Assembly (NCBI RefSeq): GCF_000725485.1
Contig: NZ_JOAG01000004.1
Span: forward strand, 248,001-312,000
Length of the DNA stretch: 64,000 nucleotides
Direction of reading: 5' to 3'
Origin: Nonomuraea candida
GTDB lineage: Bacteria > Actinomycetota > Actinomycetes > Streptosporangiales > Streptosporangiaceae
Shown: positions 16,976 through 27,938 of the stretch, piece by piece
Numbering within the stretch: the stretch's first letter is position 1
Layout: each line of letters begins with the position of its first letter
The notes under the pieces: model-generated
What the model was told of the DNA's origin: nothing
The model's database searches: none
The model's input: the letters and a program-made list of their open reading frames with translations, nothing else
Program-made: the position numbers and the translations under genes

Positions 16976-17060
16976 TTGTTGATACCTATGTCGATACGTT
17001 GGGCAGCACAGGCATGTGTCCTGACACGTGCCACATGCGCACTCGAAGCGAGGTGACACG

Positions 17061-18584
17061 GTGAGCACCGGACAGCCGCCGTATCCACAGGACGAATCCG
17101 GCGAGAATTCTGCGCCTGGCACCCCCTACGGACAGCAGAACACGGGCCGCCACCCCGGCGAGCCCGACCCCGACGCCACTGTGATCGGCTACCGGGCGGA
17201 CGACGCCTTCGGCCAGCAACCCCAGTACGGCCAGCAGCAGGGTTACGGGCAGCAGGGCCAGTACGGCCAGCAGCCCCAGTACGGCCAGCAGCAGTCCCAG
17301 CCCGGCTACGGCCAGCAGCCCGGCTACGGCCAGCAGGACCAGTACGGCCAGCAACAGGGTTACGGCCAGCAGCAGCCCTCCCAGCCCGACTACGGGCAGC
17401 AGGGCTATGGCCAGCAACAGGGCTACGGGCAGCAGCCCCAGTCGGGCCAGCAGCCCCAGTACGGCCAGCAGGGCTACGGGCAGCAGCAGCAGTCGCAGCC
17501 CGGCTACGGCCAGCAGGACCAGTACAGCCAGCAGGGTTACGGCCAGCAGGGCTATGGCCAGCAGGGTTACGGCCAGCAGCAGCCCTCCCAGCCGGACTAC
17601 GGGCAGCAGGGCTATGGCCAGCAGCAGGGCTACGGGCAGCAGCAGCAGTCCCAGCCCGACTACGGCCAGCAGCAGGGTTACGGGCAACAGCCGCAGTCCG
17701 GCCAGCAGGGCTACGCGCAGCAGGGCTACGGCCAGCAGCCCCAGTCGGGGCAGCAGGGTTACGCCCAGCAGCCCCAGTCGCAGCCCGGCTACGGCCAGCA
17801 GGACCAGTACGGCCAGCAGCAGGGTTACGCGCAGCAGGGCTATGGCCAGCAGCAGTCGCAGCCTGACTACGGTCAGCAGGGCTACGGCCAGCAGCAGGGT
17901 TACGGGCAGCAGCAGTCGCAGCCCGGCTACGCCCAGCCGGGTTACGGCCAGCAGTACGGCGATCAGCAGCAGTACGGGCAGCAGGGCTACGGCCAGCCGC
18001 AGCAGTACGGTCAGGGCGGCTACGCCCAGCCCGGCTACGGCCAGCCCTACGGCCAGCCGATCGGCGTGCAGCCCCCCGGGGCGCCGGCGCCGCTGGCGGA
18101 GTGGTGGCAGCGCCTGGTGGCCAGGATCATCGACGGTGTCATCTTCGGCATCGTGATGTTCGTGGTGTCGCTCATCCTGACCCCGCTGTACCCGTCGTAC
18201 AGCACGATCACCGGGATCACCAGCGGCCTCACCTTCGGCCTGCTGTACTACATCGTGGTCTCGATCGTCGTGACCCTGATCTACGTGGCCTACGACACCC
18301 TCCTGGTCAAGATGAAGGGCCAGACGGTGGGCAAGATGGTGATGGGCATCAAGGTCGTCCAGGTGGGCGGGGCCGTTCCGCCCGCCGGCCTGCCCACCGA
18401 CGTGTCCGTCAAGCGGGCGCTCCTGACCGTGGGCGGTTACATCCTCTACTGGATACCTCTGGTGGGCACCCTGCTCGCCGGCGTCACCTATGCCCTCAAC
18501 GGCGCCTCGCAGCTCTGGGACAAGCCGCTGCAGCAGACCTTCGCCGACAAGTTCGCGAAGACCGTGGTGGTGAAGATCAAGTAG
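17061..18584 (+). CDS. RDD membrane protein with long N-terminal YGQQ-repeat domain
   Basis: 507 residues. Residues about 50-335 are low-complexity repeats built from Tyr, Gly, Gln, Ser and Pro ([18 protein letters not shown] units). From about 345 comes an RDD domain with three or four membrane helices: [40 protein letters not shown] and [20 protein letters not shown], with the [17 protein letters not shown] loop. Actinomycete RDD proteins often carry Pro/Gln-rich tails, but a tail this long is extreme and resembles prion-like domains that phase separate; that behaviour is inference. GTG 17061 has gaggtga 4 bases upstream. An 11-bp hairpin follows. A shorter RDD gene comes next. Confidence 0.9.
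   Translation: MSTGQPPYPQDESGENSAPGTPYGQQNTGRHPGEPDPDATVIGYRADDAFGQQPQYGQQQGYGQQGQYGQQPQYGQQQSQPGYGQQPGYGQQDQYGQQQGYGQQQPSQPDYGQQGYGQQQGYGQQPQSGQQPQYGQQGYGQQQQSQPGYGQQDQYSQQGYGQQGYGQQGYGQQQPSQPDYGQQGYGQQQGYGQQQQSQPDYGQQQGYGQQPQSGQQGYAQQGYGQQPQSGQQGYAQQPQSQPGYGQQDQYGQQQGYAQQGYGQQQSQPDYGQQGYGQQQGYGQQQSQPGYAQPGYGQQYGDQQQYGQQGYGQPQQYGQGGYAQPGYGQPYGQPIGVQPPGAPAPLAEWWQRLVARIIDGVIFGIVMFVVSLILTPLYPSYSTITGITSGLTFGLLYYIVVSIVVTLIYVAYDTLLVKMKGQTVGKMVMGIKVVQVGGAVPPAGLPTDVSVKRALLTVGGYILYWIPLVGTLLAGVTYALNGASQLWDKPLQQTFADKFAKTVVVKIK
17207..18056 (+). repeat. Coding tandem repeat (YGQQ-type units)
   Basis: About 850 bp of imperfect repeats built from tacggccagcag and gggcagcagggc-like units within the RDD gene. 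The units vary in codon use and length, which points to repeated slippage or recombination. Confidence 0.9.
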
Positions 18585-18602
18585 TCTTCCCCCGGGCAAA
18601 AG

Positions 18603-18629
18603 CAGGGGCCGGCTTCCCGCCGGCCCCTG
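18603..18629 (+). terminator. Hairpin terminator after the YGQQ-RDD gene
   Basis: Arms 18603-18612 and 18620-18629 pair perfectly (10 bp, one more pair possible inside the loop), 18 bases after the stop. Confidence 0.75.
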
Positions 18630-18696
18630 TGTTATGTGCCGGGGTTCCGGAGAAAATGGGAGGGACCCGAGCCGCCGACGACGTGAGGTGGGAGTT

Positions 18697-19185
18697 ATGG
18701 CCGGGACGCCGCCGCGGCCGGACGCGCCACCGGCCGAATGGTGGGAACGGCTGGCCGCCCGGCTGATTGAAGCACTCGTCTTCGGGGTCTTCTATTACAT
18801 TCTGTTCATCGCACTGTGGGGCTTCTTCCGAACTGTCGGGATGGCGGAGGTGTTCGGCGGCCGGCTGCCCGGCGTCTTGGCGTGGCTGGCGGCGGGGGCG
18901 GCTTATGCGGGTTACGACTGGTGGGCGCATTCCCGGCGCGGGCGGACGTTCGGCAAGGCGATCATGAGGATTCGCCTGGCCCCGGACGGCCGGCCGGCCC
19001 GTGTTCTGCTCAAACGGGCCCTGGTCTATCCCGCTCCGGTGATGCTGATGGGCATTCCGGTCGTGAATCTGCTGGCCGGAATGCTGCTGTTCGGCGTCGG
19101 GTTGCTCATCCTCATGGACAAGCCGCTGGAGCGGGGGCCGCACGACCGGGTGGCGGGAACCCGGGTGGTAAAAGATCTTCGCTGA
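18697..19185 (+). CDS. RDD family membrane protein
   Basis: 162 residues. A Pro-rich start leads into PAEWWERLAARLIEALVFGV, the same entry as the previous RDD protein, then two to three further hydrophobic helices (VLAWLAAGAAYAGYDWWAHS, VMLMGIPVVNLLAGMLLFGV) and the RRGRTFGKAIMRIRLAP loop. It is therefore a paralogue of the neighbour without the repeat domain. Function of the family is not established. gaggtgggag precedes ATG 18697. A terminator separates it from the upstream gene. Confidence 0.85.
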   Translation: MAGTPPRPDAPPAEWWERLAARLIEALVFGVFYYILFIALWGFFRTVGMAEVFGGRLPGVLAWLAAGAAYAGYDWWAHSRRGRTFGKAIMRIRLAPDGRPARVLLKRALVYPAPVMLMGIPVVNLLAGMLLFGVGLLILMDKPLERGPHDRVAGTRVVKDLR

Positions 19186-19444
19186 GCCATCCGTACCTGG
19201 GGCGATGCCTTTTCGGAAAATTTCTGCTTGATCCGGTAAGGAGCCTGGAGAGACTGGCATTAGGCTATGGGGCGTCCGGGTTGCCGGATGTTGGCGCCCC
19301 TGCGACGCGCAGGGCATCTGTGTGCCGCTATGGTCAGGTACGGGTGGTTGTCGCCTGTCTGTCATGAGGGGGCGACCCTCCGGCGGTCACGCCCGGCGCT
19401 TAATGCGCCCCCCGAAACCCCGTCAGCCGTGGAGGCGAGGACGA

Positions 19445-19591
19445 ATGGAAGCCCTAACAGACGTATTGTCAGCGCTCATCCCCCCGGTGGTGGTGGGGGG
19501 CGCCTTCATCTTTGGCGTAGTGAAGTTGGTCCGGTCCGAGGCTCTGACGGGCCGGCGAAACCGCGAGGATCAGCCCGAGCGCCAGAACTGA
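19445..19591 (+). CDS. Small single-pass membrane protein upstream of lsr2
   Basis: 48 residues. One hydrophobic segment (VLSALIPPVVVGGAFIFGVV) is followed by a basic, polar tail (RNREDQPERQN). gaggcgagga stands 3-12 bases before ATG 19445. Similar tiny membrane proteins sit before lsr2 in related actinomycetes, which supports it as a real gene. Function unknown. Confidence 0.7.
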   Translation: MEALTDVLSALIPPVVVGGAFIFGVVKLVRSEALTGRRNREDQPERQN

Positions 19592-19696
19592 TCGGCTAGT
19601 CAGCCGAATCCCCGTAGCGCTGAATTGTCTCCAAGCCTTTCCGGGTATATGTTTGGGCAGGCGAATGAAACAATGCTCCGCGAAAGGATTGCGTAC

Positions 19697-20029
19697 ATGG
19701 CCAAGCAGATCCAGGAGATTCTCATCGATGACCTCGATGGGGGCGAGGCCAATGAGACGGTCAGCTTCGCTATTGACGGCTCCTCCTATGAGATTGACCT
19801 CAGCGACCTTAACGCGAAGAAGCTGAGGGACGCTCTCACGCCTTTCGTGCAGCACGCGCGCAGGGCGGGCGCCGTATCCACGCGTCGCCGCGGCCGCGGC
19901 GGCAACCGTGCGATGAGCCGCGAGAAGAGCTCCGAGATCCGGCAGTGGGCCAAGGCCCACGGCCTGCCGGTCAGCGAGCGCGGCCGCATCGCCTCCACCG
20001 TCGTGGAGAAGTACGAAGCCGCGCACTAA
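19697..20029 (+). CDS. lsr2: Lsr2 nucleoid-associated xenogeneic silencer
   Basis: 110 residues. The N-terminal dimerisation domain (VSFAIDGSSYEIDLSDLNAK) is followed by a basic linker and the C-terminal DNA-binding domain with the AT-hook-like SERGRIASTVVEKYEAAH. Lsr2 binds AT-rich DNA, bridges it and silences foreign genes. Length and layout are standard. aaaggatt lies 8 bases before ATG 19697. The gene is followed by a long-stem inverted repeat and an unusual repeat-rich region. Confidence 0.97.
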   Translation: MAKQIQEILIDDLDGGEANETVSFAIDGSSYEIDLSDLNAKKLRDALTPFVQHARRAGAVSTRRRGRGGNRAMSREKSSEIRQWAKAHGLPVSERGRIASTVVEKYEAAH

Positions 20030-20045
20030 GCGACCGACTCTCGAC

Positions 20046-20096
20046 CATGCGCTTATGATGTTCGCCTTGGACCCCGGCGGCCGCCATAAGCGCATG
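20046..20096 (+). terminator. Long-loop inverted repeat after lsr2
   Basis: Perfect 12-bp arms catgcgcttatg (20046-20057) and cataagcgcatg (20085-20096) enclose 27 bases that themselves contain a G/C-rich palindrome. It starts 17 bases after the lsr2 stop and probably ends transcription, though it could also be a protein site. Confidence 0.55.
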
Positions 20097-20436
20097 ATCG
20101 TTTCCGCGGCGTTCCCGAAAGCGGGCCGCTCCGGAAGATGATCTCCTGCGCTGCCCATATGCGGGCGTTTTGGGGGCGCACTCCGGCCCCTCCCCGGCGC
20201 CGTTTCACCCGGTCCGGGGCCCGCATATGCGACCGCGCCGCGCTTCGCGCACCGAATGCCGATGGTGGGCGGCCTCCATTCGACGTGTGGTCACGTCGGG
20301 GCGGGCCGCCCACATTGCCGTCTGGCGCGCGCTTTGGGCCCGTGGCGGGCGTGGCCATGCCCCGCCGAACGGGCCGTACGAAAACACGGACCCGGTTAAG
20401 CGCGCGCCCGGGGCGGCACGCCCGGCTGCACGGGCC
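20097..20436. other. Gene-free stretch with an inverted repeat
   Basis: No frame here shows a ribosome site or family-like sequence. It contains an 11-bp inverted repeat, catatgcgggc (20156-20166) and gcccgcatatg (20219-20229), 52 bases apart. A ggttaagcgcg near 20394 resembles the downstream CGCTTAAGC motif. Confidence 0.55.
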
Positions 20437-20520
20437 GTAACGCTTAAGCCCGCGGCCCGGCTGCACGGCCGTAACGCTTAAGCCCGCGGCGGGCTTCACG
20501 CGCTGTAACGCTTAAGCCCG
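20437..20520. repeat. Three 34-bp tandem repeats with CTTAAG palindrome
   Basis: gtaacgcttaagcccg begins at 20437, 20471 and 20505, an exact 34-bp period. The core gcttaagc is a palindrome and the copies diverge only at the edges. With lsr2 upstream and clpC downstream, these could be a protein-binding array. There are no spacers of unrelated sequence, so it is not CRISPR. Confidence 0.85.
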
Positions 20521-20695
20521 GCCCCATCGGGCACGCCGCCGTCGAAACCCGGCGCCGAACGGATGCGCACACTCCCGGATAACCTCGTCCGAAGGATGCG
20601 GTGAGCCGGGTTTTACCGGCGGTTACCGGTTCTCCCTCGCACAATGCGCGCATCTTCCGATGATCACCCACAATGCCGTCACCCACTGTGGATGC

Positions 20696-20729
20696 GGTAA
20701 CCCGGCTGACCGGATAGCGGATTTCCGAT
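20696..20729 (+). repeat. Upstream repeat of the ClpN gene, copy 1
   Basis: This 34-bp stretch (ggtaacccggctgaccggat followed by agcggatttccgat) recurs at 21688-21721 with two mismatches. One copy lies upstream of the stand-alone ClpN gene, the other upstream of clpC. Confidence 0.85.
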
Positions 20730-20905
20730 CACCGACCGTTGCCGGACGCGCCGGTGCCCGGATCACCGATTTCGACCCGTGCGGAAGCATGCGACAGGAT
20801 CGGAGCCGCAGCGCCCGGTCCGCCGGCGCGCGGCCGGGACCGTGGTGCCCGGTGCGCGCGGCGCGGCCGGGAGCCGGTTCGCCGACGTACAGCTAGGAGT
20901 GGGAG

Positions 20906-21358
20906 ATGTTCCAGAAGCTCACCGACCGGGCACGGCAGGTCGTCGTCCTGTCCCAGCAGGAGGCCAGGATGCTCGACCACGGCCACATCGGGGCCGAGCA
21001 CCTTCTCCTGGGCCTGATCCGCGAGGGGCAGGGAGTGGGCGCCCAGGTGCTGGGCAGCCTGGGGATGAGCCTGGAGGACGCGCGCCGGCAGGTCGAGGAG
21101 ATCGCCGGACGGGGTCCGGCCGCGCCGGAGGGCTTCCTGCCCTTCACGCCGCAGGCCACCGAGGTGCTCCAGAGGTCCGACGAGGTGGCCGTGGGGCTGG
21201 GGCTCGACTACATCGGCACCGAGCACGTCCTGCTGTCGCTCGTCCGGGAGACCGAGGGGGTGGCGGCGCGGGTGCTGGGCGCGTACGGGGGCGAGCGGGC
21301 GCGGGTCGGGGAGCTCGTCGGCAAGCTCGTGGAGCAGTACCGGACCGGGCGCGGCTGA
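20906..21358 (+). CDS. Stand-alone Clp N-terminal (R) domain protein
   Basis: 150 residues. It is colinear with the first 150 residues of ClpC: MFQKLTDRARQVVVLSQQEA against [20 protein letters not shown]. Both Clp_N repeats are kept ([34 protein letters not shown]), but it ends before any ATPase module. The N domain binds substrates and adaptors, and in some bacteria pArg, so a free copy may compete with or present partners to ClpC; this is inference. aggagtgggag precedes ATG 20906. A 34-bp repeat lies upstream of both this gene and clpC, so a local duplication is likely. Confidence 0.88.
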   Translation: MFQKLTDRARQVVVLSQQEARMLDHGHIGAEHLLLGLIREGQGVGAQVLGSLGMSLEDARRQVEEIAGRGPAAPEGFLPFTPQATEVLQRSDEVAVGLGLDYIGTEHVLLSLVRETEGVAARVLGAYGGERARVGELVGKLVEQYRTGRG

Positions 21359-21687
21359 AGAGGCGGTCCCTTCGATCGGCGCCCCCTTCTCTGGCGTGGT
21401 TTTCGCGGAGACGGACGAGCCTTCATGTCGGGCATATCCGACAGATATCGGCAATCTTCGCAAAAGTCGTATTCATGCCGTCCAACCACAAAGCCGTCGC
21501 TCTGTCCCGTGTGGCGGCTCGCCGAAGACCGGCCTCTCATGGCACGGGGTTCTCATGCCAGCGGAGACCTCCCCGTGCGGATCTCCTGTACGGATCTCTT
21601 GTACGGATCTCATGACACGGATCGGGCTGCTCTCATGACACGGACCGGGCCGCGCGGACGGCATGACCGGGACCGATCCGGTAACCC
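21359..21687. other. Gene-free stretch with short tandem repeats
   Basis: No gene seen. Short imperfect repeats gtgcggatctcct, gtacggatctctt, gtacggatctcat run at about 21575-21612, followed by two ctcatgacacgga units. Confidence 0.5.
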
Positions 21688-21721
21688 GGTAACCCGGCTG
21701 ACCGGATGCCGGATTTCCGAT
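21688..21721 (+). repeat. Upstream repeat of clpC, copy 2
   Basis: Second copy of the 34-bp repeat at 20696-20729, 992 bp downstream of the first. The two copies bracket the ClpN gene. Confidence 0.85.
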
Positions 21722-21996
21722 TCCCGGGTGTTCCCCGTGCGCGGGAGGCGGGGTTGTCGGCGCGATGTGCGCTGCGTGCCGCGTTGTGCTCAGGGCGTAG
21801 CGCGCTCGCTTGGCCTGACGTCAGATCGCCACATAGACTGATTGCGTAACAGATACGGACGCGGCATCAGAGATGCACGGGCGAAGTGGCGTCCCCGCGC
21901 CGGTTCCACGCCCGGCGTCCGAAGGCAGATCCGTGTGGGATCCGCTGCGCCGCGGGTGGCAATTTACAGCCGCTTCCGTGAAGCGTCCTAAACATC

Positions 21997-22012
21997 GTTC
22001 GCTTGCGGCGTA
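21997..22012 (+). promoter_or_regulatory. Possible ClgR operator upstream of clpC
   Basis: gttcgcttgcggcgta resembles the actinobacterial ClgR site (CGC, 3-4 bases, GCG with A/T flanks) with one mismatch in the spacer. ClgR activates clp genes in Streptomyces and Corynebacterium. It lies about 185 bp before the clpC start. Call is by motif only. Confidence 0.4.
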
Positions 22013-22193
22013 TCGGGAACACGTCACCCCCGAACAGTAGTTGGATGGAGGGTGAACGCCCTGCTCTCGGGGAACGTCTCTGCTATAGAGCGTGTCAGCG
22101 GCAGTGGGCACGGTTCGCCGAGCCAGGGCTAGCATGCGGGAGGACGGGACCGGATTTACCGGCCTGACTGACCGCTCTGTGAGGAGCGACGAG

Positions 22194-24695
<2,502 letters not shown>

Positions 24696-24720
24696 TCGCC
24701 GACTGATCGCCTGACGGAAG

Positions 24721-24752
24721 CCCCCGTGTGAGGTAACTCACACGGGGGTTTT
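24721..24752 (+). terminator. Rho-independent terminator after clpC
   Basis: Perfect 11-bp stem (24721-24731 and 24738-24748) with loop ggtaac and a following TTTT. Classic intrinsic terminator 25 bases past the stop. Confidence 0.92.
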
Positions 24753-24794
24753 CGCGTGCGTCCGCACGGCTCCTGCCGCCGCTCTCTCCCCCCG

Positions 24795-25045
24795 GCGAAG
24801 GGCTTTCGTGCTCTCCCTGTCGCATACGGCGGTCATCCTGTCCCGTGCGCCCGTGCGTCCGTGCGGCCCGCCACGGCTTCCTCCGCCTCCGTGGCGGGCT
24901 TTCGTGTCGCATGCGGGGCTCTGTGTCCGTGCGCCTGTCGCGGCTTCCCGGCCTCGGTGGCGGGCTTTCGTGTCGTACGCGGGGGTCGTTCTGTCTTGTG
25001 TGTCCGTGCGGCCCGTCGCGGCCTGCTCCGTCACGGGTTTCCGTG
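24795..25045. repeat. Imperfect large tandem repeats downstream of clpC
   Basis: Units of about 70 to 110 bp share gtggcgggctttcgtgtcg, followed by cgcggggct-like and tccgtgcg segments (copies near 24797, 24892 and 24957, decaying after 25030). No coding sense on either strand is convincing. Confidence 0.6.
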
Positions 25046-25110
25046 GTCGCTGTCACAAAGGGGAGGGGGCGTCCTGTCCTATCGGTGAGAGCGAGATGAC
25101 GGAGGTTCCC

Positions 25111-25287
25111 ATGTCTCAGCGGCTCGACGTCGCCAAGCGCGTTCCCGAGATCTACGTGGTTGCGCGGGTCGCGCCCGGCGGCGGCGCGAGTCTCGTCACT
25201 CGGCAGCGGACAGGTGGGCGGCCCGGCTCGGAGGCGGCGGCCGCCCCCGGGCGGCTCCGCCCTGCGAGGGGGCGTGGGGCGCGCTGA
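25111..25287 (+). CDS. Small hypothetical protein
   Basis: 58 residues. The first third (MSQRLDVAKRVPEIYVVARV) looks protein-like, and the rest is Ala/Gly/Arg/Pro-rich. The reason to call it is the ribosome site acggaggttccc ending just before ATG 25111, which is one of the best in the area. No domain, membrane segment or recognised relative. It could be a leader or a remnant. Confidence 0.4.
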   Translation: MSQRLDVAKRVPEIYVVARVAPGGGASLVTRQRTGGRPGSEAAAAPGRLRPARGRGAR

Positions 25288-25679
25288 GCAGGCCCCTGTC
25301 GGCCTCCTGGGGTGTTCCGGCATCCCGTGTCCCTGTTTGTTCCACGGTCGCGGAACGGGGTCGTGAGCGGCGTGTACGAGAACTTGGTGGATCTTCACTT
25401 CCGGGATGGAGAGAAGTGAGAAGGTTCCGTCGTTGCGTAATTGTTGGGCGGGGAGGTATACCGCCACCGCGAGTAGTACTACACTGCGTAGAGCTTCGCC
25501 AAGTCTCATCCAAGTGAGCCACAAGAGCGCGTCCCCAAGCTGGGGGCCTGCTCCCTGGGGAGTAGTGAGAAGTCAACTCCGGGCGGACGCGCGAGCCGCA
25601 GGGGAGCAGACATGCTCACATGGTTCGCACGTCCGGAGGCGGGCGACGGGAACACACGAGCAAGCCCTGGAGGAAACCG
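25288..25679. other. Intergenic region with a perfect palindrome
   Basis: No supported gene. gtagtactac at 25473-25482 is a perfect 10-bp palindrome flanked by gcga and actgcgtag, and gggaggtatacc lies 20 bases before it. This looks like a promoter and operator region for the EboE-like gene, but no regulator can be assigned. Confidence 0.4.
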
Positions 25680-26618
25680 ATGCGCCTGCGTCACGATGAC
25701 GGAACGCTCGTTCACCTCGCCTACAACGCAGGCGTCCACCCCGCTGAGGACCTGGAGAACCTCATCGCCCACCTGACCCGCTACGCGGTCCCGGTGCGCA
25801 AGCGGCTGGGCGTGGAGCGGATGGGGATCGGGCTGTGGCTGTCGCCGGCCGTGGCCGACCACCTCACGGCGGACCGCATCGAGCTCGTACGCCTGCGTCG
25901 TTCGCTGGAGGAGCGCGGCCTGGAGGTCGTCAGCCTCAACGGCACCGGCGGCCGCAACCAGGAGGTGCCCGGGCCCGACTGGGCCAAGCCCGAGCGGTAC
26001 CGCTACACGATGGCGCTGGCCAAGATCCTGGCGTTCCTGCTGCCCGAGGACGTACGGTTCGGCAGCATCTCGACGATACCGATCGGCTGGCGCCGCGACT
26101 GGCCCGCCGACCTGCACGCCATCGCCACGCGCCGCCTGGAGCGGCTGGCCCGCGAACTGCGCGGCATCTACAGCACGACCGGAAAGACGATCAGGGTCGG
26201 GTTCGAGCCGTGGCCCGGGTGCGTGCTGGAGACCACCGAGCAGGCGCTGGAGCGGGTGGGCGGCATCGACTCCGAGCACCTCGGCGTGGCCCTGGACGCC
26301 TGCCACCTCGCCTGCGGGGAGGAGGGGGCGGGCCTGGCGCTGAAGGGCCTGGCCGAGGCCGGAGCACCCATCGTCAAGGTCGGCCACGTGCACAACCACA
26401 CCGGCGAGACGCCGAGCCCGGGGGCCGTGCTGCACGACACGCTGACGGCCATGTTGTCGGGCGCGGTGAGCGGCAGCGCGCACATCGAGGTCGAGACGCA
26501 CAACCTGACCGTGCCCGGCCGGGCCAAGGGGCCCGGCGCGCTGGTGTCGCTGCTGGCCGAGGAGCTGGACTGGGCGCGTACCAACCTGACCAGCCTGGGG
26601 CTGCAGCTCGCGGCCTAG
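25680..26618 (+). CDS. EboE-like TIM-barrel protein (xylose isomerase-like fold)
   Basis: 312 residues. The opening LVHLAYNAGVHPAEDLENLI and the barrel motifs IRVGFEPWPGCVLETTEQAL, GVALDACHLAC, VKVGHVHNHTG and HIEVETHNLTVPG resemble EboE, the sugar-phosphate isomerase/epimerase member of the ebo metabolite-traffic clusters. His, Glu and Asp residues suited to a metal site are at the strand ends. No other ebo gene (UbiA-type EboC, EboA, EboB, EboD, EboF) is near, so it is an orphan. ATG 25680 has ggagg 6 bases upstream. Substrate unknown. Confidence 0.7.
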   Translation: MRLRHDDGTLVHLAYNAGVHPAEDLENLIAHLTRYAVPVRKRLGVERMGIGLWLSPAVADHLTADRIELVRLRRSLEERGLEVVSLNGTGGRNQEVPGPDWAKPERYRYTMALAKILAFLLPEDVRFGSISTIPIGWRRDWPADLHAIATRRLERLARELRGIYSTTGKTIRVGFEPWPGCVLETTEQALERVGGIDSEHLGVALDACHLACGEEGAGLALKGLAEAGAPIVKVGHVHNHTGETPSPGAVLHDTLTAMLSGAVSGSAHIEVETHNLTVPGRAKGPGALVSLLAEELDWARTNLTSLGLQLAA

Positions 26619-26710
26619 CATTCCCGCCGGCGCCGGTCGCTCGGCGGTGGCGTTCAGGGGGTGGGGGCCGTTGCGCCATCGGCCCGGTGGGTACGCCGGA
26701 GCGGTGGTAT

Positions 26711-27847
26711 TCAGGGGATGGGGGTCGTTGCGTCCCCGGCCCAGTGAGTGCGCCGGAGCGGTGGGCGGCGGGCCCAGGTGGCCCAGCGCCAGAGCCATTC
26801 GACCGGGCCGTAGTGGTGCCGTCGCAGCCAGAGGCCGGACCACAGCCACTGGAGGGCCAGGACGGCGACGGCGATCAGGATCACCGTCTCCGACGGCCAC
26901 GTGCGAGGCACGCCTCCTACCAGGTGACCGGCCGCCAGGACGAGCAGCGTGGCGGTCAGGTAGTTGGTCAGCGCCATGCGGCCGAGCGGGGCGAACACCG
27001 CGCGTACCGCCCGTTGGAGCGGGGTGTTGAGCAACGCCAGGACGAGGCACGCGTACAGGCCGGCGAGGAGCAGCCCGGCCACCACGGAGGCGAGCCTGAC
27101 GATCCTGGGGTCCAGGCCGTCGCCGTACGCCTGCATCCACAGGACGGGCGCCGCCCCCGCCGCGAAGGCCGCCGCCAGGAGGGCGGGCCCGCGGGCCGAG
27201 CGGCCGATCCGATCGATGACGCCGTACCTGACCAGCGCCGAGCCCAGCAGGAACAGCGCGGGGACCATCGCGTAGAAGCCGCCGGCCAGCAGGGACGTCA
27301 CCAGGAAGGCGGCGGCGAGCCCGGCCACGGCCCATCGCGGCAGCCAGGTCGAGGGGAGCAGGATCAGCAGGCCGATCAGGGCGTACACGGTCAGGATCTC
27401 GCCCTGCCAGAGCAGGACGTAGTGCGCCAGGCCGATCGCGAGCAGCGTCAGCAGCCGGCGCAGCAGGAGCCGCCGTGGGGCGGCGCCCCGGGCCGAGGCG
27501 GACTCCATGAGCAGCGCGAAACCGACGCCGAAGAGCAGGGAGAAGATCGGGAAGAAGCGGTGGTGGACGAACAGGTCCAGCCACGCCCGTCCGGTGACGA
27601 TGTCGCCGCCGCCCGCTATCGGCTGGATGTTGGCCGGCAGGATTCCGCAGAGCGCGAATCCGCGGAGCACGTCGAGGGCGGCGATCCTGGTGCGCGCAGG
27701 GGCGGTGTGCTCGGAGGGTGGTGCGGCCGAGCGCTCGGGGGGCTGCGCGGGATGAGGTGGGTTCTCTGGCGGCATGGGGCGATTCTGCGGCGGCCGGTCG
27801 CGGGCGGGCATCGGCCGGAAGGCACGGCCGAGGGCCGGGATGATCAT
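26711..27847 (-). CDS. DUF418 (YeiB-type) membrane protein
   Basis: Up to 378 residues. The core starts at RIAALDVLRGFALCGILPAN, a family signature, then WLDLFVHHRFFPIFSLLFGVG, and the DUF418 C-terminal half has MALTNYLTATLLVLAAG and LQWLWSGLWLRRHHYGPVEWLWR. About eight to ten hydrophobic helices are present. Function of the family is unclear. The first 50 residues are Pro-rich with several candidate Met starts (27847, 27775) and no clear ribosome site, so the start is uncertain. Confidence 0.83.
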   Translation of the reverse strand: MIIPALGRAFRPMPARDRPPQNRPMPPENPPHPAQPPERSAAPPSEHTAPARTRIAALDVLRGFALCGILPANIQPIAGGGDIVTGRAWLDLFVHHRFFPIFSLLFGVGFALLMESASARGAAPRRLLLRRLLTLLAIGLAHYVLLWQGEILTVYALIGLLILLPSTWLPRWAVAGLAAAFLVTSLLAGGFYAMVPALFLLGSALVRYGVIDRIGRSARGPALLAAAFAAGAAPVLWMQAYGDGLDPRIVRLASVVAGLLLAGLYACLVLALLNTPLQRAVRAVFAPLGRMALTNYLTATLLVLAAGHLVGGVPRTWPSETVILIAVAVLALQWLWSGLWLRRHHYGPVEWLWRWATWARRPPLRRTHWAGDATTPIP

Positions 27848-27938
27848 ACTTTTGGCCGGTCCGGCGTGCCGCTGCCGCCTGCCGCTGCCGTCTGCCGCTG
27901 CCGCCTGCCACGGGAGCGGGGCGGGAAGTCGCTCGTGG

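Noticed and set aside
16986..18599. Minus-strand open frame of 537 codons opposite the YGQQ-RDD gene
   Set aside because: Leu/Ala/Val-rich product is the antisense of the YGQQ repeats; the plus-strand frame has a ribosome site and a real RDD domain.
18697..19185. Second repeat-domain RDD protein
   Set aside because: It has no Gln-rich region; it is an ordinary RDD protein.
20437..20520. CRISPR array
   Set aside because: The three copies are contiguous 34-bp tandem units without variable spacers, and no cas genes are near.
20138..20896. Several 60-100 codon frames between lsr2 and the ClpN gene
   Set aside because: No ribosome sites, no start agreement, Arg/Pro/Ala composition from GC bias.
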